Shown here piece by piece: positions 1 through 5,625 of a DNA stretch of 6,752 nucleotides (position 1 is its first letter; every line of letters begins with the position of its first letter). The notes under the pieces were generated by a model, which was given only the letters and a program-made list of their open reading frames with translations, searched no databases and was not told the origin of the DNA. The stretch comes from an uncultured Gemmatimonadota bacterium (lineage in GTDB: Bacteria; Gemmatimonadota; Gemmatimonadetes; Gemmatimonadales; Gemmatimonadaceae): contig CAMLHT010000211.1 in the NCBI GenBank assembly GCA_946479895.1, positions 1 to 6,752 on the forward strand. The letters are read 5' to 3'. The translations under genes were made by a program, and so were the position numbers.

Positions 1-113
1 GCCATCAGTGTGCACCGAATACTCTCCCGCGTCCACTGCCTGCGGCACCCCCCGGGGCGGAGGGGCTCACGATCTGGAGGGCAAGTCGGGGGCCAGATTT
101 GCGCTTCGGACCG
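1..113. other. Intergenic / window edge, no gene recognised
   Basis: No coding region can be supported here; the open frames that cross it have low-complexity Arg/Pro/Gly-rich translations and run antisense to, or out of frame with, the lipoprotein gene that ends at 114. The only structure seen is a 6-bp inverted repeat, ATCTGG at 72-77 and CCAGAT at 93-98, with a 15-nt loop. It lies just downstream of the minus-strand stop at 114-116. With such a short stem, a long loop and no T-run it is a poor terminator candidate. A minus-strand ATG at 5-3 could begin a gene beyond the left edge, but there is no Shine-Dalgarno sequence before it. Confidence 0.4.
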
Positions 114-599
114 CTATTCGCCGCCGCCCCGCCAATTCCGGCCGGCAGGCGGCGAGGACGGCCCTGTCCCTCCACCCCCAGTTCCAAGGAAGCTCGCCCT
201 GGCGGCGAGCACCACGAGCCCTGCCGCAAGCCCCGCCGAGGCCAGGATGGTCCGGGACCGTGAGAGCTGGCGAGTTCGGGCCTGCGTCACCACGTCCAGC
301 GGGACGGCAAGGGACTCACCCGACCACGGATTGCTCTGCCCATTCAGGTATGTCACGGACAGCACGCGCAGCAGGTATTCCTCGCCGCTGACTCCCGTCA
401 CGCGACCCTCCACGGTCGCGGCCGAGGAGCCGATTCGCTCGCCGAGCACCCGGCGGCCGGCGTCGCCCAGGTCGAGCAGGATCGTGCTGCCCGGCGCGGG
501 CGCCGTCGTGACTGGCCTGGTGACGTAACAGCCCGCCAGGCCCGAGACGCCCGTCAGCCACAGAAGTCCCCACCCGAGCCTCCAACCCGAGAATGCCAT
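114..599 (-). CDS. Putative lipoprotein, 161 aa, with C-terminal hydrophobic segment and Gly-rich tail
   Basis: No function recognised. The protein opens with a hydrophobic stretch (about residues 8-20) ending in a clear lipobox, L21-A22-G23-C24, so Cys24 should become the lipidated first residue of an envelope lipoprotein. Residues 25-110 look like a small beta-rich domain with alternating hydrophobic residues (for example STILLDLG near 38-45 and LAVPLDVV near 97-104). A basic stretch RTRQLSRSRT (108-117) precedes a second hydrophobic segment at about 118-138, followed by a Gly/Pro/Ser-rich tail ending in WRGGGE. The ATG at 599 is supported by GAGGA (607-611 on the plus strand, read in reverse) with a 7-nt spacer. 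It follows the DUF5989-type gene on the same strand after an 81-nt gap, so co-transcription is possible but not shown. The general style resembles short lipoproteins of Gemmatimonadota, which is recollection, not a search result. Confidence 0.75.
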   Translation of the reverse strand: MAFSGWRLGWGLLWLTGVSGLAGCYVTRPVTTAPAPGSTILLDLGDAGRRVLGERIGSSAATVEGRVTGVSGEEYLLRVLSVTYLNGQSNPWSGESLAVPLDVVTQARTRQLSRSRTILASAGLAAGLVVLAARASFLGTGGGGTGPSSPPAGRNWRGGGE

Positions 600-606
600 T
601 TCTCGA

Positions 607-611
607 TCCTC
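607..611 (-). promoter_or_regulatory. Shine-Dalgarno for the 161-aa lipoprotein
   Basis: Read on the minus strand the sequence is GAGGA followed by 7 nt and ATG. This is a good Shine-Dalgarno match at normal spacing and supports the ATG at 599 as the start, which also places the lipobox at a normal distance (Cys24). Confidence 0.65.
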
Positions 612-680
612 GCCCGGTTCGCCTGCGCTTGTCGCCTGCCCGCGTCCCCGACTGCAATCGGTGTGGCCTGCCTTCCGCCT

Positions 681-830
681 TCAGAAGATCGAATAGATGA
701 ACGGCGCGAGCGCGGAGCCGGCGGTCACGGCGATCAGCCCTCCGAAGATGAGAAACACCGCCAGCAGCGGTGCCAGCCAGAGCTTCTTCCGCTCGCGCAT
801 GTAGGCCCAGAGGTCGCGGAGGAGTGCCAT
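681..830 (-). CDS. DUF5989-type (SxtK-like) small membrane protein, 49 aa
   Basis: A 49-residue protein easily missed because of its size. It starts MALLRDLWAYMRERKKLWL and ends APFIYSIF. The layout is a short amphipathic N-terminus with the basic patch RERKK (12-16), LWLAP (17-21), and one transmembrane helix at about 18-40, followed by a short hydrophobic C-terminus. The pattern of a WxYMRERKKxWLxP-like segment before a single helix and an aromatic end is what I recall for DUF5989 proteins. These are usually found next to carbamoyltransferases and SxtJ-like proteins, and are comparable in size and neighbourhood to SxtK of the saxitoxin cluster. Its biochemical role is unknown; a membrane-tethering or accessory role for the carbamoyltransferase is inference. 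The start has no convincing Shine-Dalgarno. It is transcribed away from the carbamoyltransferase, 71 nt from that gene's TTG start, instead of lying within the operon as I would expect. Confidence 0.85.
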   Translation of the reverse strand: MALLRDLWAYMRERKKLWLAPLLAVFLIFGGLIAVTAGSALAPFIYSIF

Positions 831-901
831 GGGCTGGAATGTATGGTATCTTCTGCCACCCTTCCATACCGGATCGTGGCCCTCCTCCCCCCCGTCCCCC
901 G
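831..901. promoter_or_regulatory. Divergent intergenic region, probable promoters for both directions
   Basis: This 71-nt spacer is flanked by two outward-facing genes, so it or the ends of those genes must hold their promoters unless one is leaderless. On the plus strand TGG-TATCTT at 844-852 fits an extended -10 box (TGn followed by a 4/6 match to TATAAT); no -35 match is visible at the usual distance. Overlapping short inverted repeats are present: GTATGG 841-846 with CCATAC 864-869, and GGTAT 845-849 with ATACC 866-870. These overlap the proposed -10, so they could form an operator, though such short repeats also occur by chance. The right part (880-900) is almost pure C on the plus strand. 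Confidence 0.4.
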
Positions 902-2731
902 TTGACGCAGTACGTCCTGGGGATCTCCGCCTTCTATCACGACAGTGCCGCCTGCCTGCTGGCCGACGGTGAGATCGTGGCCGCCGCCCAGGAGGAGCGC
1001 TTCACTCGGGTCAAGGGCGACGCCGCGTTCCCAAGGAACGCCGCTCGATTCTGTCTCGACCGCGTCGGCCTCGCTCCGAATGCGCTCGCCGCGGTCGCTT
1101 TCTATGAGAAGCCCCTCCTCAAGCTGGATCGGCTGCTCGAGAGCTATCTCGCCCTCGCGCCGCGTGGGTTCCGATCGTTCGTCAAGGCCGCCCCCCTCTG
1201 GATCAACGAGCGTATCCATACGGACGCCATACTCCGCAGGGAGCTCGACGACTTCCGGGGGCAGGTGCTCTACGCCGAACATCATGAATCGCACGCGGCA
1301 AGCGCCTTCCTTCCCTCGCCATGCGAGCGCGCTGCAATCCTGACGATCGATGGCGTGGGCGAATGGGCCACCGCCGCGATCGGGTTCGGGGACGGGTCGG
1401 ACGTGTCGCTCCTGCGCGAGCTGCATTATCCGGATTCGCTGGGGCTGCTGTACTCCGCCTTCACCTACCACGCGGGATTCCGGGTGAACTCGGGCGAGTA
1501 CAAGCTCATGGGGCTCGCCCCCTACGGCACGCCCCGCTATGCGGAGCGCATCCTCGACGAGGTCGTCGACCTGAAGGGGGACGGCTCGTTCACGCTCGAC
1601 CAACGCTTCTTCGACTACGTTGGCGGGCTGACGATGACCAGCAGCCATTTCTCCGAACGCTTCGACGGCCCACCCCGGTCGCCCGAGGCGCCGCTCACCC
1701 AGCGCGAGATGGACCTCGCCCGCTCGGTCCAGGTGGTGTGCGAGGAGATCATCCTCCGGATGGCCCGCACGGCCCACGAGGTCACGGGCGCTGACGCGCT
1801 GTGCATGGCGGGTGGGGTCGCGCTGAACGCCGTGGCGAACGGCCGCCTCCAGCGCGAGGGACCATTCCGGACCGTGTGGATCCAGCCCGCCGCCGGCGAC
1901 GCCGGTGGTGCGCTGGGGGCGGCCCTGCTCGCCTGGCACCGCTGGCTTCAGGCGCCTCGCCGGACGCCGCACGGCGACAGCATGCGCGGCGCGCTGCTCG
2001 GCCCGGAGTTCTGCGAAGCCGAGGTGGAATCGGAGCTGATCACCCTCGGTGCGCGATTCGAGCGGCTCGACGAGGGCGCCCTGCTCTCCCGTACCGCCGA
2101 GCTGCTGGCCGACGGCAAGGTGATCGGCTGGTTCGATGGCCCGATGGAGTTCGGACCTCGCGCCCTCGGAGCGCGGAGCATTCTCGCCGATCCGCGCGAT
2201 CCGGCGATGCAACGCACGCTCAACCTCAAGATCAAGTTTCGCGAGAGCTTCCGCCCGTTCGCACCGAGCGTCCTTGAAGAGCGTGCCGGCGAGTTCTTCG
2301 AGCTCAGGGACGAGAGTCCGTACATGCTCCTCGTCGCGGCGCTTCGCGAGGAGCATCGACTCCCCACGCCCGGGCCCGAGTCCTCGCGTACCGTGAGCGA
2401 GCATGCGGCCGCGCCCCGTTCCACGGTGCCGGCGGTCACCCACCTCGATCATTCGGCTCGCGTCCAGACGGTCAGCCGTGACAGGAGCCCGCGCTTTCAT
2501 GCCCTGCTGCGCGCCTTCGAGGCGAGGACGGGGTGTCCGATGCTGGTCAACACGTCGTTCAACGTCCGCGGCGAGCCGATCGTGTCGACGCCCACGGAGG
2601 CATATCGCTGCTTCCTGCGCACGCAGATGGACGCGCTCGTCGTATTTCCCTGCCTGATGCTGCGCGACGACCAGCCAGCATCCGTCTCGCACGAGAATAC
2701 CCCATGGCAGCAGACATTCCCGCTCGACTGA
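902..2731 (+). CDS. O-carbamoyltransferase, NodU/CmcH/TobZ family (SxtI-like)
   Basis: Cytosolic enzyme expected to transfer a carbamoyl group from carbamoyl phosphate, through carbamoyl-adenylate, to a hydroxyl of an unknown substrate. From the TTG at 902 it has 609 residues, normal for the family. The N-terminal Kae1-like (ASKHA) domain shows LGISAFYHDSAAC (6-18), EERFTRVKGD (31-40), the HxxxH metal-binding motif HHESH (127-131), TIDGVGEWA (148-156), EYKLMGLAPYG (199-209), AGGVALN (303-309) and QPAAGDAGGALG (328-339). The C-terminal YrdC-like domain shows GWFDGPMEFGPRALGARSIL (409-428), KFRESFRPFAP (445-455) and NTSFNVRGEPIV (550-561). All the expected family blocks are present, so it should be active. 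The TTG start is chosen because family members begin one to five residues before LGISxxHD; ATG 839 is in frame but adds a Pro-rich stretch with no family similarity. There is no Shine-Dalgarno before either. Its 3' end overlaps the SxtJ-like gene by 28 nt. The substrate cannot be deduced. Confidence 0.93.
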   Translation: MTQYVLGISAFYHDSAACLLADGEIVAAAQEERFTRVKGDAAFPRNAARFCLDRVGLAPNALAAVAFYEKPLLKLDRLLESYLALAPRGFRSFVKAAPLWINERIHTDAILRRELDDFRGQVLYAEHHESHAASAFLPSPCERAAILTIDGVGEWATAAIGFGDGSDVSLLRELHYPDSLGLLYSAFTYHAGFRVNSGEYKLMGLAPYGTPRYAERILDEVVDLKGDGSFTLDQRFFDYVGGLTMTSSHFSERFDGPPRSPEAPLTQREMDLARSVQVVCEEIILRMARTAHEVTGADALCMAGGVALNAVANGRLQREGPFRTVWIQPAAGDAGGALGAALLAWHRWLQAPRRTPHGDSMRGALLGPEFCEAEVESELITLGARFERLDEGALLSRTAELLADGKVIGWFDGPMEFGPRALGARSILADPRDPAMQRTLNLKIKFRESFRPFAPSVLEERAGEFFELRDESPYMLLVAALREEHRLPTPGPESSRTVSEHAAAPRSTVPAVTHLDHSARVQTVSRDRSPRFHALLRAFEARTGCPMLVNTSFNVRGEPIVSTPTEAYRCFLRTQMDALVVFPCLMLRDDQPASVSHENTPWQQTFPLD

Positions 2732-3114
2732 GGCGGTCGGCTCATCCCGGTCGTCGCTTCGGGCTGGAGATCGGCGTCGCGGCGATCGTGATCGCGATGT
2801 TCGTGCGCCGGCCGTACGCCGCTCCCGCGCTCCTCGTGTCGGGCGTCGCGCTGCTCGTGGGCGCTCTCGCCTGGCCCGCGCTGCTGGATCCCATCGCGCG
2901 GCGGTGGATGGCGCTCGCGGCTGCGCTGTCCCGGGTCACCACGCCGATCGTGCTCGCGATCCTGTACTTCGTGGTCGTCACCCCGGTCGCCGTCCTGCGG
3001 CGCACCATCGGCCGGTCGCCCCTGCGGCGTGACCCTCGGGCCGAGAGCTACTGGATCACGGCAAGAGCGTTTTCGAGAGACGAGCGACGCTCGCGGATGG
3101 AGCGGCAGTTCTGA
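2704..3114 (+). CDS. SxtJ-family membrane protein, 136 aa
   Basis: Small polytopic inner-membrane protein of unknown biochemical role. Hydrophobic segments lie at about residues 20-34 (LEIGVAAIVIAMFV), 39-60 (AAPALLVSGVALLVGALAWPAL) and 80-98 (TPIVLAILYFVVVTPVAVL). They are separated by RRP, the basic DPIARRW turn (62-68), and a C-terminal cytosolic-looking tail that contains DPRAESYWI (110-118) and ends in a charged RDERRSRMERQF. The DPIARRW turn, the long third helix ending TPVAVLRR, and the SYW near the end match what I know of SxtJ-type proteins, as do the length and the position directly after a carbamoyltransferase. The start at ATG 2704 lies inside the end of the carbamoyltransferase gene (28-nt overlap, different frame) and the stop overlaps the next start as TGATG, so the three genes are very probably one translationally coupled operon. 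A scaffold or partner role for the carbamoyltransferase is inference. Confidence 0.85.
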   Translation: MAADIPARLRRSAHPGRRFGLEIGVAAIVIAMFVRRPYAAPALLVSGVALLVGALAWPALLDPIARRWMALAAALSRVTTPIVLAILYFVVVTPVAVLRRTIGRSPLRRDPRAESYWITARAFSRDERRSRMERQF

Positions 3115-4973
3115 TGGCGGTGGAGCTGCCGGCCGGGCGACGGCGAGCATTCCTCTTCTTCACCGTTGCCGCTCCCTGGCTTCTGCTTGGCCTCGTCGAG
3201 CTTGGCCTTCGCATGGGGTGGAAGAACGGGCGAATGCCCGTGTTCGACACCATCACCATCGCCGGCCAGGAGTACCTGACGCCAGGGAAGCGCGTCTCAC
3301 GACGCTACTTCCCTCGGGAAGCGATGCCTCCGGTGCCGCCGACCGATGTGTTCGCGGCCACCAGGCCGGCGCAGGGGCTGCGGTTGTTCGTCCTCGGCGA
3401 GTCGAGTGCGGCGGGCTTTCCGTACCCGCACAACGGGACCTTTTCGCGCGTGCTCCGCGATGCGCTGCGCGATGTCCTGCCGCAGGACAGTGTCGAAGTG
3501 GTGAACCTCGGCATCGCCGCCACCAACAGCTACACCATGGTCGATGTCGTCGATGACGTCATCGCGCAACGGCCCGATGCGGTGCTGATCTACGCCGGCC
3601 ACAACGAGTACTACGGCGCGCTGGGCGTCGGATCGGCCATCGGCGGGCGCAGCGCCCCCTGGCTGACGCGCGCCTACCTGGGCGCATTGCGGCTCCGGAC
3701 GGTCGTGCTGCTCAGGGCCGGCCTGGAGAAGGTGTGGTCCGCGGTGGTCACGAAGCAGGGGCGCACGGACGCCAATGCGGCGACGTTCATGGAGACGGTG
3801 GCGAACGACGAGAGCATCCCGTTCGGCTCCCCGACGTATGCGGCCGGGCTCCGGCAGTTCGGCTCGAATCTCGACGTCCTGCTGACGCGACTGCGTGAGG
3901 CCGGCGTTCCCGTCTTCATCGGCAGCATCGCGTCCAATGAGCGGGACCAGCCACCGTTCGTTTCACCGAAGAATGGGCCGGCGCGTGCCGCCTTCGAGAC
4001 CGCGCAGGCCCGCCTGGCAGCCGGAGACACGGCTGCGGCGCGTGAGGCTTTCAGCCGGGCTCGTGACCTCGACGTCGTGCGCTTCAGGGCTCCCTCCGCC
4101 CTCAATGCGGAGATCCGCAGGCTGGCGAACGACGACGGCGCGATCTACGTCCCTTCCGCCGAACGCCTCGCCGCGGAGTCGCCGGGGGGAATTCCGGGCC
4201 ACGCGCTGTTTCTCGAGCACGTCCACCTCAACCAGCATGGCTACGCCTTGCTCGCGAAGGCGTTCTTCGACGCGCTGGCGGCGCACGACTTCCTCGGGCA
4301 TCATGCCAGGACGGACCGCCTTGCCGCGTGGGAAGGCTACGAGAACCGCATGGAGCTCACGCCGTTCGACCAGCGAATCGTGGAGCACACGGTCAGGACG
4401 GTGACGACCCGCTGGCCATTCGTCGATCGCGAGCATGCGCTCGACTATCGAGCCACCTACCATCCGACGGGCACGTCGGACAGCCTCGCGCTCGTCGTAT
4501 CGCGAGGAGGGATGTCGTGGGCCGAGGCGAAGGTCGTGGTGGCCAGCGGCGAGGCCGCCCGCGGACAGCTCGACTCGGCCGCAGCCGAATATCGCGGGCT
4601 CGTGCGCGACGCCCCTTTCCTGGAGCTCCCCAACCGGCTGCTTGGGCGCACGTTGGTCGAGCAGGGACGGCCGGCCGAGGCAGTACCGTACCTGGAACGG
4701 GCATTCCGGTTGCAGCCGACGGGCGAGGCTCCGTTCCTGCTGGGGAACTTCGCCCTCGATGCCAGGCAGCTGGACCGTGCAATCGTCCTGCTCGACCAGG
4801 CGTCACGACTGGCTCCCACATCGGCACTGCCGCCGTTCCGGCTGTCCGTCGCATTTGGGCTGTCCCACAACCTGGAGGCGGCGCGCGCGGCGGCGGCACG
4901 CGCGGCACTGCTCGATCCACGGCTTCCCGGGATCCGTGAATGGATGGCGACCCTGCGCATGGATCGACCCTGA
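3114..4973 (+). CDS. Membrane-anchored SGNH/GDSL hydrolase with TPR repeats (SxtL-like position)
   Basis: A 619-residue fusion. A signal-anchor helix at about 12-33 follows a basic N-terminus, so the rest is likely exported and tethered to the inner membrane. The SGNH blocks are visible: block I LGESSAAG (94-101; Ser97 the expected nucleophile, GES in place of GDS), block II NLGIAATNS (131-139; Gly133), block III YAGHNEYYG (160-168; Asn164), and block V EHVHLNQHG (368-376; His371). The acid three residues before the catalytic His is Glu368, where Asp is usual. A TPR-like helix pair (about 289-320, LAAGDTAAAREAFSRARDLD) is inserted between blocks III and V. Three to four further TPR units run from about 470 to 605. 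Such proteins are esterases or acyl-transfer enzymes on carbohydrates or lipids; the substrate here is unknown. Start ATG 3114 overlaps the previous stop; GGAG at 3099-3102 is 11 nt upstream, rather far. It sits where SxtL, a GDSL lipase, sits in the saxitoxin cluster, but orthology is unproven. Confidence 0.9.
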   Translation: MAVELPAGRRRAFLFFTVAAPWLLLGLVELGLRMGWKNGRMPVFDTITIAGQEYLTPGKRVSRRYFPREAMPPVPPTDVFAATRPAQGLRLFVLGESSAAGFPYPHNGTFSRVLRDALRDVLPQDSVEVVNLGIAATNSYTMVDVVDDVIAQRPDAVLIYAGHNEYYGALGVGSAIGGRSAPWLTRAYLGALRLRTVVLLRAGLEKVWSAVVTKQGRTDANAATFMETVANDESIPFGSPTYAAGLRQFGSNLDVLLTRLREAGVPVFIGSIASNERDQPPFVSPKNGPARAAFETAQARLAAGDTAAAREAFSRARDLDVVRFRAPSALNAEIRRLANDDGAIYVPSAERLAAESPGGIPGHALFLEHVHLNQHGYALLAKAFFDALAAHDFLGHHARTDRLAAWEGYENRMELTPFDQRIVEHTVRTVTTRWPFVDREHALDYRATYHPTGTSDSLALVVSRGGMSWAEAKVVVASGEAARGQLDSAAAEYRGLVRDAPFLELPNRLLGRTLVEQGRPAEAVPYLERAFRLQPTGEAPFLLGNFALDARQLDRAIVLLDQASRLAPTSALPPFRLSVAFGLSHNLEAARAAAARAALLDPRLPGIREWMATLRMDRP

Positions 4974-5069
4974 GCCGTGAAGTGCGTTTGACAGCCCTCG
5001 CTCCACAGTGTCGTTTAGTGGCGAGCCGAGGCGACCACCACCGGTCGAATCACCCCAACGCGGAGTCCG
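4974..5069 (+). promoter_or_regulatory. Intergenic gap with candidate promoter (TTGACA)
   Basis: A perfect -35 box TTGACA lies at 4988-4993. The best -10-like hexamer downstream is TTTAGT at 5014-5019 (4/6 match), 20 nt after the -35, which is longer than the optimum of about 17. If real, transcription would begin around 5026 and give the second lipoprotein its own promoter. No terminator hairpin with a T-run is seen after the hydrolase stop at 4973, so read-through from the operon is also possible. Confidence 0.3.
5062..5065 (+). promoter_or_regulatory. Shine-Dalgarno for the 163-aa lipoprotein
   Basis: GGAG lies 4 nt before the ATG at 5070. The spacing is a little short but no better site is near, and the resulting N-terminus is a plausible signal peptide. 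Confidence 0.45.
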
Positions 5070-5561
5070 ATGCGATTTCCTCACGTAGTGTTGACAGGCG
5101 CTGCACTTCTCACCGTCGGATGTGCCTCCGCGAACCGCACGGCCGCGTCCGACGAGCCGGCCGGCCCATCCTGGTCCGGTAACCTCCAGCCCACGCAGCA
5201 GCGCACCGGGGGGCTCGCGGTCACGGGCCAGAACAAGGCCTTCGGGCGAGTGAGCATCAGCCGGTCGCCGGGGCGGCTGCAGCGGATGCACGTCAAGCTG
5301 TCCGTGTCGGTGCCGGCGCAGGGTGCCGCATCCTACCGCTGGGCCGTGCTTCCCGATCGCTGCGGCTCCGGCTCGCTGCCCCTGATCGGATTCGACCAGT
5401 TCCCCCTGCTGGACGTCAGCACGAACGGACAGGGCCAGGTGGACGCCGATCTTCCGCTCGATCTGACGCCGAACGGCACCTATCACGTCAACGTCTACAA
5501 CGGCGGCCAGCAGCTGGACAACGTCGTCACCTGCGCCAATCTCCGGTTCGACGACAAGTAG
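5070..5561 (+). CDS. Putative secreted lipoprotein, 163 aa, with possible SOD/CHRD-like beta domain
   Basis: The N-terminus is a short signal peptide, MRFPHVVLTGAALLTVGC, with Cys18 as the probable lipidated residue. The box reads T-V-G-C, with Leu one position further back than usual, so lipidation is likely but not certain. Residues 19-50 are a Ser/Pro/Gln-rich linker. The mature domain, about 54-160, is beta-rich: repeated alternating strands (VSISRS, MHVKLSVSV, TYHVNVYNG), a YRWAVLPDRCG segment with Cys98, and a C-terminal NVVTCANLRF with Cys155. A strand-rich fold with a Cys after the first half and a Cys in the last strand recalls small Cu/Zn-SOD-like or CHRD-like envelope proteins, in which the two cysteines form a disulfide; metal-ligand histidines of a true SOD are not seen. 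Function unknown. It follows the carbamoylation operon after 96 nt and has a candidate promoter of its own. Confidence 0.78.
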   Translation: MRFPHVVLTGAALLTVGCASANRTAASDEPAGPSWSGNLQPTQQRTGGLAVTGQNKAFGRVSISRSPGRLQRMHVKLSVSVPAQGAASYRWAVLPDRCGSGSLPLIGFDQFPLLDVSTNGQGQVDADLPLDLTPNGTYHVNVYNGGQQLDNVVTCANLRFDDK

Positions 5562-5573
5562 CTCCGGAATGCA

Positions 5574-5610
5574 GAACGGGGGCAGGACGCCAGGCGTCCT
5601 GCCCCCGTTC
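5574..5610. terminator. Long perfect inverted repeat between convergent genes, probable bidirectional terminator
   Basis: The left arm 5574-5591 and right arm 5593-5610 are perfectly complementary over 18 bp around a single central A (5592). The stem core is GGGGGCAGGACG paired with CGTCCTGCCCCC; in RNA the loop would open to about CCAGG. It begins 13 nt after the stop of the plus-strand lipoprotein and ends 16 nt before the stop of the minus-strand SusD-like gene, the expected place for a shared terminator. Neither side carries a T-run, so it is not a textbook intrinsic terminator; it could act by strong stem pausing, by protecting 3' ends, or as a block to convergent transcription. Confidence 0.7.
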
Positions 5611-5625
5611 CGTGTATCCGGTGTC

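Noticed and set aside
3..5. Possible minus-strand ATG for a gene leaving the window on the left
   Set aside because: Only a codon or so is visible and there is no Shine-Dalgarno before it.
10..528. Plus-strand frame of 172 codons at the left end
   Set aside because: Pro/Arg/Ser-rich translation antisense to the lipoprotein that has a lipobox and a good Shine-Dalgarno.
316..867. Minus-strand frame of 183 codons covering the small membrane gene and part of the lipoprotein in another phase
   Set aside because: Low-complexity Arg/Gly/Ala translation; the frames of the 49-aa membrane protein and the lipoprotein in the same stretch give convincing proteins.
902..907. TTGACG as a -35 promoter box
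   Set aside because: It coincides with the favoured TTG start codon of the carbamoyltransferase, with no suitable -10 box or later start in the family.
734..2692. Open frame of 652 codons on the minus strand opposite the carbamoyltransferase
   Set aside because: Its translation is rich in Arg, Glu and Gly with no recognisable domain, and it mirrors the codon pattern of the strongly supported plus-strand carbamoyltransferase; long antisense frames are common in high-GC genes.
681..4973. Reading the locus as a saxitoxin biosynthesis cluster
   Set aside because: Only the I, J, K and L-like functions appear; no polyketide synthase, amidinotransferase or ring-forming oxygenase is in the window, and carbamoyltransferases of this family serve many different products.
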